NCBI RefSeq assembly: GCF_030013905.1
Contig: NZ_CP124862.1
Location: 2,483,051 to 2,547,050 of the forward strand
Length of the DNA stretch: 64,000 nucleotides
Source: Petroclostridium sp. X23
Lineage (GTDB): Bacteria; Bacillota; Clostridia; SK-Y3
Direction: 5' to 3'
Positions within the stretch are counted from its first letter, which is position 1. Each line of letters starts with the position of its first letter. This document shows positions 19,480 to 26,685 of the stretch, piece after piece. Below the pieces are notes generated by a model, which did not search any database, was not told the origin of the DNA, and saw nothing but the letters and a program-made list of their open reading frames with translations. The position numbers and the translations under genes are program-made.

Positions 19480-20415
19480 TTAATTTTTATCAATAGTGAT
19501 GCTTACACTGGGGTCGTTGTCTCCGAACTTAAGCTCTGCAACTTGGACAGATACTCTCCAGCCCTTCACCTCTCCATTGAACGTCTCTGAGCTCATTACT
19601 TCAGAGTCAAATTTTTCAGGATTGAGTCCCAGTTCCTCTTTGTAAAAGCTCACGGCATCCTTGTATGACTTCGGTGGCAGAACAAGTTCTGCAAAACCGC
19701 CATCACCGCTGGGGGTCATGGAACAATCTATCACCTTTGCCTTCGGATAAACCGGGACGACATCCTCTGGATAACCTTTTTTGAGTGGAACTCCCACTGC
19801 CTCTGAGTATTTTATTGACTCAGTCTCATCTTCCTCTTCAGCCGCCTCAACCACAGCACTTCCATCATCGCCTCCGTCATTGTGTTGCGCTTTTGAATAA
19901 TCCCTCAAGGTAATAAAGACTTGTGTCTTGTCACCTGCATCGGTAATAGTAAGACCGTTAATATGTATATCTCCGATGTCCATTCCCTCAAAATATGATT
20001 CTTCTTCACCTACGCCTGAATCGTCAAGTTCTTTGATATTGCTCATGTAGAAATCCACAACTTTTTTGTACTTTTCACTTACTGAATAAACCACGTTGTA
20101 GCCGTCTGTACCATAAGCGTTTGCCTCCAGTATTTCAGCATTCTTATAGATAGGGATAGATTTAGGGAAGCCTTGAGGAAGACCTTTCACTGCATTGCTC
20201 TGTAAACTGTTTTTTATATCGTTCACAGTGTTTTCATCAAGTTCTTTGCCGTTGATGCTGGCAGTTGTGTTTTCCTTGTTTGCCTTGTCGGTATCCTTCT
20301 TTGAGAATGTCTCAACCTGGCCCGGCACAGGTGTTTCTACTTTTTTTCCGCAGCCTGTAACGGCTGTAAAGGCAAGTAGCGCAATACAACTCATAATAAT
20401 GAATTTTTTCATCAT
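19480..20415 (-). CDS. lipoprotein of unknown function
   Basis: 311 residues from the ATG at 20415, chosen because GGAGG lies 8 bases upstream and the product begins MMKKFIIMSC with lipobox VTGC. The longer frame would overlap the preceding gene. The body has two similar halves, each with a 'P(I/V)Y(K)NA(E/K)'-type strand ('KSIPIYKNAEIL' and 'DVVPVYPKAKVI') followed by '(K)KVVDFYMSNI' or 'KDAVSFYKEEL', so it is an internal duplication. Such halves are seen in clostridial surface lipoproteins; function is not known. Confidence 0.65.
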   Translation of the reverse strand: MMKKFIIMSCIALLAFTAVTGCGKKVETPVPGQVETFSKKDTDKANKENTTASINGKELDENTVNDIKNSLQSNAVKGLPQGFPKSIPIYKNAEILEANAYGTDGYNVVYSVSEKYKKVVDFYMSNIKELDDSGVGEEESYFEGMDIGDIHINGLTITDAGDKTQVFITLRDYSKAQHNDGGDDGSAVVEAAEEEDETESIKYSEAVGVPLKKGYPEDVVPVYPKAKVIDCSMTPSGDGGFAELVLPPKSYKDAVSFYKEELGLNPEKFDSEVMSSETFNGEVKGWRVSVQVAELKFGDNDPSVSITIDKN

Positions 20416-20437
20416 AGAAAATTCCTCCAACATTAAA

Positions 20438-21280
20438 TTATTTATTTTCCCACCACGGCGGTATGTTTTCGCCTGTGTACGGGTATTGAAACCATTCTTC
20501 GGAATACCCGCCTGCGGGGTATTCAAATATCCTTTCATCTGCTGCCCGTTGCGAATACCCGGAAAATTCGAAGGTCTCGCTGAATTCGTTATTAAATCCA
20601 TATTCCATCTTCTTCAGTAAGCCATCTTTCATGAAAAACCGATATTCACGGTTTGTTTCCTCATCCTGGTCGAAAGGTAGGCTGTATTCATAGATCCCAA
20701 AACCATCCTGCTCGTATGATTTAAGCAATACAGAAGCTGCTGCTTTCAGCATTTCATAAATTAAGAAGTCTTCCGCAGGAGCCGTGTAGCTTTTTATGGT
20801 TTTGGTTTCCTCCATGATGTAGTGGACACGTCCATCCATTTCCAGTTCTCTCACCGTAACAGGCTTTCCATTCATATCTGTTGCCGTAAAAACCGCAGCA
20901 AATTTTTCACCCGCTTTATAGAATGCTCCTGTATCTTTCCTGCTGCTTCCTTGGTGTAAAACGGAATACTCGATTGTTATATTTTCAGCATTTCCAACCA
21001 GTAAGCTTAAAAACTGGTATGGTGTAACAGTTTCGTTTTGTGTTTTTCCCAGTTCCATCTCTATTGAGGTTTTTTGTTCAAGATTTTTTGTTTCCTCATG
21101 GTAAGTCTCGTTTAAAACCTGTCTTGAAGATGAATTTTGTTTCGACACAGAGACGTCTGCTGTTTGAGTCTTTTTATTTTCCAGTTGCATTATAGAGTTC
21201 TTCTCATTGTTCTCACATCCTACAAAACTCAGCAACCCTAAAACCAACAGAATAATCAGCCTCGAAATATTCTGCCGCAC
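20438..21280 (-). CDS. lipoprotein of unknown function
   Basis: 280 residues from a GTG start with AGGGGG 7 bases upstream. Signal peptide and lipobox (LLSFVGC) are clear. After a Ser/Gln-rich linker the protein reads as a LolA/DUF4412-like antiparallel beta fold ('GKPVTVRELEMDGRVHYI', 'REYRFFMKDGLLKKMEYG'). It lies 22 bases upstream of the next lipoprotein gene and 11 bases after the DUF1508 gene, so these four genes form one operon. Confidence 0.65.
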   Translation of the reverse strand: MRQNISRLIILLVLGLLSFVGCENNEKNSIMQLENKKTQTADVSVSKQNSSSRQVLNETYHEETKNLEQKTSIEMELGKTQNETVTPYQFLSLLVGNAENITIEYSVLHQGSSRKDTGAFYKAGEKFAAVFTATDMNGKPVTVRELEMDGRVHYIMEETKTIKSYTAPAEDFLIYEMLKAAASVLLKSYEQDGFGIYEYSLPFDQDEETNREYRFFMKDGLLKKMEYGFNNEFSETFEFSGYSQRAADERIFEYPAGGYSEEWFQYPYTGENIPPWWENK

Positions 21281-21291
21281 CTTTACACCCC

Positions 21292-21657
21292 CTATACAGA
21301 GTCCACAATACCCGCGTCAAAAGATAGGTCTTTAAGCAGTCTAACAGCCTTTAAACATTCACTTTTTTGTTGATAGCTCTCACTTGAAAAAACAACTTCA
21401 CCTTCAAAGTCCAGAAGAGAAAAAACAAAATTTTCTTCATTATTCTCTATCCAGAAATACGGAGGCAGCTTACCGTTTGCATCCTCAGTTATCTCTGCTA
21501 CCTGTGCCGTATCTCTCACAGCCGAAAGGCACTTTTCAAGCTGCGCACGGCTCCTGAAGCTTTTTGAAACAACAAGTCCTGCTTCTTCTACATCCCTGAA
21601 AACAAAATAGTATCTTCCCACCGGATTCAGCTTTATTTCAAATACAGCCTGTTTCAT
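21292..21657 (-). CDS. DUF1508 (YegP/UPF0339-type) protein
   Basis: 121 residues from the ATG at 21657, which has GGAGGG about 6 bases upstream; the longer frame has no ribosome site. Two tandem beta-beta-beta-alpha units are visible, each with 'G.Y(Y)F.F.D' / 'ENFVFSLLDFEGEVV' followed by 'S(K/E)S(F/Y)' and a helix with Cys, the pattern of the YegP fold. First gene of the lipoprotein operon. Role unknown; relatives are small proteins of unclear function. Confidence 0.65.
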   Translation of the reverse strand: MKQAVFEIKLNPVGRYYFVFRDVEEAGLVVSKSFRSRAQLEKCLSAVRDTAQVAEITEDANGKLPPYFWIENNEENFVFSLLDFEGEVVFSSESYQQKSECLKAVRLLKDLSFDAGIVDSV

Positions 21658-21745
21658 ATCATCCCTCCATAAATATTGTATAAATTTCCTTTGTATATAT
21701 CCAGTGCCGATTAGTACAAAAAAAAGCACTTTTTTCAAAAATACA

Positions 21746-21782
21746 GTCACACAAAATGACTTTAAAAATCATTTTGTGTGAC
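21746..21782. promoter_or_regulatory. 14-bp perfect inverted repeat in a divergent intergenic region
   Basis: GTCACACAAAATGA (21746-21759) and its exact complement (21769-21782) flank a 9-base A/T loop. It lies between the divergent DUF1508 operon and the 7TM kinase gene. With no T-tract it looks more like an operator or an mRNA hairpin than a terminator. Confidence 0.55.
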
Positions 21783-21877
21783 TTAGCAAGGTCCAAAAAG
21801 GTATGAGTTGAAAAAAAAGGATAATTGTGCGATAATCTTTAGAGTCTTATAGTTTCATTTAAAGGAGATAGGTAATA

Positions 21878-23596
21878 ATGATGCAGGTATCTGATAAATT
21901 GGCTTTTGAAATATTTACAATAATCATTTTTCATACAATTGCTCTGCTCATTTTATTCAGCTTCAGCTTTTACATGTTTTTAAAAGCAAAAAAAACACCT
22001 CTTCTTTACAGTTACCTGTCTGTGGTGTTGATGATCATGCTGTGGATGGTATCTAAAATACTGAAAACCGTAGCTCCTACGCAAGGGCTTCGCTGGTTTT
22101 TTATTGTGACACAATACTTTGGGATTGATTTCCTGGGGTTTTTTTTGGTGGTTTTTGCCTATATTTATACGAAGGATAAGATGCCTGCCCGGAACACTTT
22201 CATTTTATTGTCTGTATTACCCATACTGTCTTTTCTTGTTGTACCGACAAATCCTCTTCACATGGGATTTTATTCTTATTATGACTTTTACAAGGACCGC
22301 TTTGGTCCCCTGTTTTATTCGACGCAGTTTATTCACTATATATATTTATTCACAGGTATCTATCTTTTATCCAAAGGATTTACCCTACAGCCCGGATTTA
22401 GAGGTAAAAGAAAGTGGGCAAGGATTTTCGCCGTCTTGACCCTGATGCCTATTATTGCCAACGTGTATTATATTCTTTTTAAACTCAATGTTTTCCCTTG
22501 GCTTTTTCCTTTTCCGGTTTTTGATTTTACTCCTATTGCAGCCTCAATTTCACTTATTCTATTTACAATTCCGGTTCTTACCTTCAGGGTGTTTGACATT
22601 TCACCAATTTCCTATTGGAAGCTTTTCGACTGGATTCCTCACGGCATCGTATTTTTGAATTCAGATAAAAATCTATACTCAGGCAACAGTTCATTTTATT
22701 CCATGTTTCTGAATGTCACTGAGAATAGAGATATATACTCTTTTGCAAAAGCCTTACCCTTTATAGAATCTGAACAAATTCAGCAGTTTTTAGACTTTTT
22801 AGTTTCGGACAGTATACCCCAATTTGAAATGACACTAAAAAACAATCTTTGCTACAAGGTTACAAAAAAAATACTTAAGAAGAATAATTTACTCCTTTGC
22901 TTTTACGATATATCAATACTTGCCAGGAACCGGAGTGAACTGGCAAAGCAAAATGAAGAGCTGTCACAAATCAATATTAGGCTGGATGCTCTTGCCCAGG
23001 CTTCAAGAGAACTTGCAATTGCCAAAACAAAAGCTCAAATGGCTCAAAACGTTCACGATATATTGGGTCACAGTCTGACCGTAGTAATTGGAACAGCAGA
23101 GCTTGCTGCTACAGATTCCGACATGGATGTTGTCGGTCGAAAGCTTTCCAGGATCAATGAATTGCTGATAAGCAGTCTGAATGATGTAAAGAACACCTTT
23201 ATCGGTAAAAATGACTGGGGTCAAACTTCTTTGATAAAGGCTATTTTACATTTGAAAAATGAGGCAATCGATGTGGACTTTGTATACCAGGGAAACCCTT
23301 ATGAGCTGAACAGCTCGCAAACAGAAGCAGTTTTCCGACTGTGCCAGGAAGCCGTTACCAATGCCATCAAACATGGAAATGCCCGAACAATTCATATAAT
23401 TCTTCGCTACAAACCGCATGAAATTGATATTTATACCATAGACAACGGAGCAGGCTGCAGGGAGATAAAGAAAAGTTATGGCCTATTAGGTATAGAAACG
23501 AGAATTAATTCTCTTTCCGGAAAAGTAAGTTTTGGTTCAGACGGAGAGCAGGGATTTACCATCCATGCCACACTTCCAAAAGTTACGCCTCAATGA
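21878..23596 (+). CDS. 7TM sensor histidine kinase
   Basis: 572 residues. An N-terminal block of seven membrane segments (about residues 10-240) resembles the His_kinase_N_7TM module, then a PAS-like region, a helix, and a HisKA_3-type phosphorylation site (AQNVHDILGHSLT, His near residue 390). The HATPase has LCQEAVTNAIKHGN and a short G-box region (DNGAGC; YGLLGIETR). This is the NarX/DesK-like class that pairs with LuxR-type regulators. Ribosome site AAAGGAG upstream of tandem ATGs. It converges on the regulator at 23600 with 3 bases between stop codons, so they are probably partners though on opposite strands. Confidence 0.85.
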   Translation: MMQVSDKLAFEIFTIIIFHTIALLILFSFSFYMFLKAKKTPLLYSYLSVVLMIMLWMVSKILKTVAPTQGLRWFFIVTQYFGIDFLGFFLVVFAYIYTKDKMPARNTFILLSVLPILSFLVVPTNPLHMGFYSYYDFYKDRFGPLFYSTQFIHYIYLFTGIYLLSKGFTLQPGFRGKRKWARIFAVLTLMPIIANVYYILFKLNVFPWLFPFPVFDFTPIAASISLILFTIPVLTFRVFDISPISYWKLFDWIPHGIVFLNSDKNLYSGNSSFYSMFLNVTENRDIYSFAKALPFIESEQIQQFLDFLVSDSIPQFEMTLKNNLCYKVTKKILKKNNLLLCFYDISILARNRSELAKQNEELSQINIRLDALAQASRELAIAKTKAQMAQNVHDILGHSLTVVIGTAELAATDSDMDVVGRKLSRINELLISSLNDVKNTFIGKNDWGQTSLIKAILHLKNEAIDVDFVYQGNPYELNSSQTEAVFRLCQEAVTNAIKHGNARTIHIILRYKPHEIDIYTIDNGAGCREIKKSYGLLGIETRINSLSGKVSFGSDGEQGFTIHATLPKVTPQ

Positions 23597-23599
23597 TTA

Positions 23600-24247
23600 T
23601 CATATTATCTGGTTCTTGATTGCAAAAACAGAAATTTCGGTTCGGTCGGATAGACCTGTAGTGCTTAATATCCTTGAAACTCTGTTTTTTATAGTTCCCT
23701 CACTGTAGTTTAAAAGCCGGGCAATGTCTTTATTGGTTTTCCCTTCTGCTATTTGCTTCATAATGGCAACGTCAACAGAATCAAAAACAATATCTCCGAT
23801 TTCAACCCTGTCGTTGGTATTTTGAAAGAGCATCATTTTAGAAGAAACCATAGCCGAAAAAACACTGCCGTGAAAAAGTACAATGTCATTATAAATACAT
23901 TTTATTGCCATTATCAGTATGTCCGGTTTTATATCCTTTACAAGGTAGGCATCCGCCCTTAATTGATATGCCGCTGAAATGTTTTCAATATCCTCAAAGG
24001 TTGTGAGCATAACAACCTTTGTATCAGGCAGATGGGTTTTAATATCTTTTAAAGCTTCAACACCTGTTTTATCAGGCATTTGAATATCCAACAATACAAT
24101 ATCCGGCTTGTTCAGCTGTGACAGCTTAACTGCCTCCTCACCGCCTGCACAGGACGCAACAATCTCAATGTCTTTATCCTTTTTCAACATTTCTTCAAGC
24201 ATCACACGAAATAGAAGCTGATCATCTGCTATCAGTACCTTAATCAT
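23600..24247 (-). CDS. NarL/FixJ-family response regulator
   Basis: 215 residues. Receiver domain with the DD pair at residues 8-9 (LIADDQ), phospho-acceptor in VLLDIQMPDKTG, and LVKDIKP lysine; C-terminal LuxR-type helix-turn-helix ('IMKQIAEGKTNKDIARLLN'). Predicted DNA-binding output of the 7TM kinase. Its start overlaps the stop of the upstream PAS gene by 4 bases, so the two are co-translated. Confidence 0.9.
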   Translation of the reverse strand: MIKVLIADDQLLFRVMLEEMLKKDKDIEIVASCAGGEEAVKLSQLNKPDIVLLDIQMPDKTGVEALKDIKTHLPDTKVVMLTTFEDIENISAAYQLRADAYLVKDIKPDILIMAIKCIYNDIVLFHGSVFSAMVSSKMMLFQNTNDRVEIGDIVFDSVDVAIMKQIAEGKTNKDIARLLNYSEGTIKNRVSRILSTTGLSDRTEISVFAIKNQII

Positions 24248-25215
24248 TTTATCACCTTCCCGCTTTTTTGTATCTGACTTATTGATTTTCTGACATCCTT
24301 GTATATTTCTCTGAGCAAATCTGCAACTTGCAATATGTCATTTTGGTAAGAATGTCTTTTGTTATTAAGATTCTGTTGAATGTTCCTTATGCGAATAACT
24401 GCATTTTCAATTTTGTGAATCAAATCCTTCTGTATTTGCTCAAGCAGTGACAGCCTCTCTTTCTCAGCTTCCAATATACTTGCAATTTTCACATAATCCG
24501 CAAGTTTACGGTTAGCTTCTTTGAGGTACCTGTTTTGCTTCTGCAATTCCAATTCAGACTTCTTAATATCAGATATATTTGTCATCACAATAATGGAACC
24601 AAAACCTGCTCCCCGTTTTACAATGGGAATATAGGTAATAAGGTAATGTTCCTCAGTTTTATTTATATGGACTTCCGACTGTGCCTTTTCTTTTTTCAAA
24701 ATACCCTTCCCTAATGAATCTCGCTGTTTTTCCGAAATATTCTCTTCCAGCTGCTTTAGTATATCTTCAATGGTTTTACCCTGTCCAAACATGGCTTCAC
24801 ATTTTTGAAGGTGATTCATTTCTATAATGCAGCCATTGTAATCTGCTATAAAAGCCAGGTCATCTATTGTAGTAAAAACAGATTTAAGATCGGGTGCAAA
24901 CTGAAAATGGAGGGATGCTTTTTCTCGAATAAGTAAATAACTCAAAATCAAAATTGCAAAAAATACTACACTTGTCATAAGGCATATATATCCTAACATC
25001 CTGAAGCTGTATTCAAAAGATAAATCAATTACTACCGTATCCATAAGAAGGCAAAAAGTGCCCAATATAGCTACAAAAGATGAAATGTGAAAAAAAGCAG
25101 AATATGCATTTCTTTTCCTGCGCACTAAAAAATGTATGTTTGCAGCACATGACAGCAGAAGTAGTGCTAATAGTGCCGCTGTTTTCAATATAATATATTG
25201 TTCCATAACCCGCAT
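24244..25215 (-). CDS. membrane PAS sensor with coiled coil but no ATPase domain
   Basis: About 323 residues from the ATG at 25215 (GGTGA box upstream; an ATG at 25293 would add 26 residues). Three to four membrane segments (about residues 5-115), a PAS domain ('IDDLAFIADYNGCIIEMNHL' type, about 125-235), then a long coiled coil ending in a helix that resembles a kinase dimerisation helix ('ERLSLLEQIQKDLIHKIENAV') before the protein stops. There is no N-box or G-box, so it cannot be a complete kinase. It could regulate the neighbouring 7TM kinase or regulator. Confidence 0.65.
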   Translation of the reverse strand: MRVMEQYIILKTAALLALLLLSCAANIHFLVRRKRNAYSAFFHISSFVAILGTFCLLMDTVVIDLSFEYSFRMLGYICLMTSVVFFAILILSYLLIREKASLHFQFAPDLKSVFTTIDDLAFIADYNGCIIEMNHLQKCEAMFGQGKTIEDILKQLEENISEKQRDSLGKGILKKEKAQSEVHINKTEEHYLITYIPIVKRGAGFGSIIVMTNISDIKKSELELQKQNRYLKEANRKLADYVKIASILEAEKERLSLLEQIQKDLIHKIENAVIRIRNIQQNLNNKRHSYQNDILQVADLLREIYKDVRKSISQIQKSGKVIK

Positions 25216-25428
25216 TGATTCACCACTCTCTTTAATCAATTCAAGTTTCTTGTGTACTATAGTATCAGATAACACGCTGAAAATCCAGTACATTACTATC
25301 CATGTTTTACGACATAACCATTGTCATCCCAATTAATACAACATACAGTTTCATTAGGTACCTATTAGCAAAGAGCATCGAAATAGAATTAATTTTTCAT
25401 GGATTTGATAGTTACTAGAGGTAGACCT

Positions 25429-25723
25429 TTAATATTGCATTTCACAACTGCCTATAGCACTGTTTTCATATTCATTATCATATTCATCTATTTCATCTTC
25501 AAGTTCATCAATAGCAACCAAATAATCATTCCCAAAATCTATAATCTTCCTTGACAGTCAAATGTGAAAGTATTATTTTAAAGTTAAAATATTCTTTAAT
25601 ATTATACCATTTAAATGTATTATTTTCAGGCTTTGCGAGGACAATCCCTCTAGCTGTTAAGGTTAAATCAGAACAGGCTAAGGCAGGATATAAGAATAGA
25701 ATTTTATCTATTTCAGTCCCCAA
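25429..25723 (-). pseudogene. frameshifted small gene of unknown function
   Basis: The minus strand reads about 60 codons from a TTG at 25723 (…NIKEYFNFKIILSHLTVKE) and then, after a one-base frame change near 25545, continues as an acidic tail (KIIDFGNDYLVAIDELED…EIDEYDNEYEN) to a stop at 25429. Together they would make about 98 residues with coding-like composition. Either a decayed gene or a sequencing error. The rest of 25294-25428 and 25724-25840 shows nothing. Confidence 0.4.
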
Positions 25724-25840
25724 ATTGAATCAACACAAATGAGAGGTAAAAGGATTGATATACAATATTAGTAATATACAAACTGTGTAGCATGCAAAAA
25801 CATTTTTATTTCGCGCAATCATGACCGCCCGGTAAAACAA

Positions 25841-25880
25841 AAACCCCCAAAAGTCTTGAAATCAAGTCTTTTGAGGATTG
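25841..25880 (-). terminator. terminator-like hairpin next to the tRNA-Cys fragment
   Basis: A CCCCAAAAG…CTTTTGAGG stem with A/T-rich flanks, diverged from but clearly related to the terminator that follows the intact tRNA-Cys at 61474-61511. Confidence 0.5.
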
Positions 25881-25883
25881 TTA

Positions 25884-25932
25884 TTTGGAGGCGCCACCCA
25901 GATTTGAACTGGGGAATAAAGGTTTTGCAGAC
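25884..25932 (-). repeat. orphan 3' portion of tRNA-Cys: putative attachment site (left)
   Basis: 49 bases identical to 61516-61564 in the same orientation. They correspond to the anticodon arm, variable loop, T arm, acceptor 3' strand and CCA of tRNA-Cys; the 5' half is replaced by unrelated sequence. Identity begins exactly at the anticodon stem/loop, the classic crossover position of tRNA-targeting tyrosine recombinases. Confidence 0.8.
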
Positions 25933-25994
25933 TTGAACTACAAAATCCTGTGAGGCGCTATTCTCAACAGCTTTAGGCCATAGCCTTTTGCTTG

Positions 25995-26027
25995 GTATTA
26001 CATCAGTATTACATCAGTATTACAATA
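25995..26027. repeat. three 11-bp direct repeats beside the attachment site
   Basis: GTATTACATCA, GTATTACATCA and GTATTACAATA in tandem, about 60 bases inside the putative island. Direct repeats at this place are reminiscent of integrase arm sites, but no integrase gene is seen. The rest of 25933-26217 holds no gene. Confidence 0.5.
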
Positions 26028-26217
26028 GAAATCACGGCTTTTGTGATAAGTTTATGCTGTTTTTAGAACATAGTCAAGATGTTTGATAATATTGAGCCCT
26101 TTGATATGTGCGTACACATATAATCAGCACGCAGTGACATCTAAATTTCTCCCAAAACTCAGTACAATACAAAGCTTTTTAACATTAGTCAATTGTGCAG
26201 ACCCTCGGAATTTGTGT

Positions 26218-26427
26218 TCATCCATATTCCTGTATGTAATGTAATACTTCTTCTACTTTAGTTTCCTCTAAGAGCTTCAGTGATGACAGCTTAAGCAGCA
26301 ACTCAACTTTTACAAATTCTTTTGGTTTAATATTTAACTCAGCTTTTACATTCGTTGCTTTATGAAAATAAATAAGCAGATATCCATCCCCGATAAACAT
26401 TAAATCGAATTTTGCTTTTGCATCCAA
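26218..26427 (-). CDS. small protein of unknown function (69 aa)
   Basis: From a TTG start with GGGGAG 7 bases upstream. The product is a mixed beta/helix protein (MDAKAKFDLMFIGDGYLL…) without membrane segment or known motif. It is the last gene of the signalling run. The 258 bases before it (26428-26685) contain an AAACTCAG…CTGAGTTT inverted repeat (26453-26488) and no convincing gene. Confidence 0.5.
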   Translation of the reverse strand: MDAKAKFDLMFIGDGYLLIYFHKATNVKAELNIKPKEFVKVELLLKLSSLKLLEETKVEEVLHYIQEYG

Positions 26428-26685
26428 TATACTTCTCCCCTATTGTAAAAATTAAACTCAGCTCGATATTTTGTTCTAACTGAGTTTAAGCAACCTTTGC
26501 ACCCTGCTCCATCTTCATGCATGTCACTGCATTGGTCTTGATATTCCACTACCAATGTCCAAGGTTGCCGTCCAAGCATACCCCAGCCTAGTTTTATGTT
26601 TCTTTTCTACCAGCAATTCACGATTCAGTATCCTCAAGATCTTCAATTCATTCCAGAAGTTGTTCTCTAGACTACGCCCGCTTCT

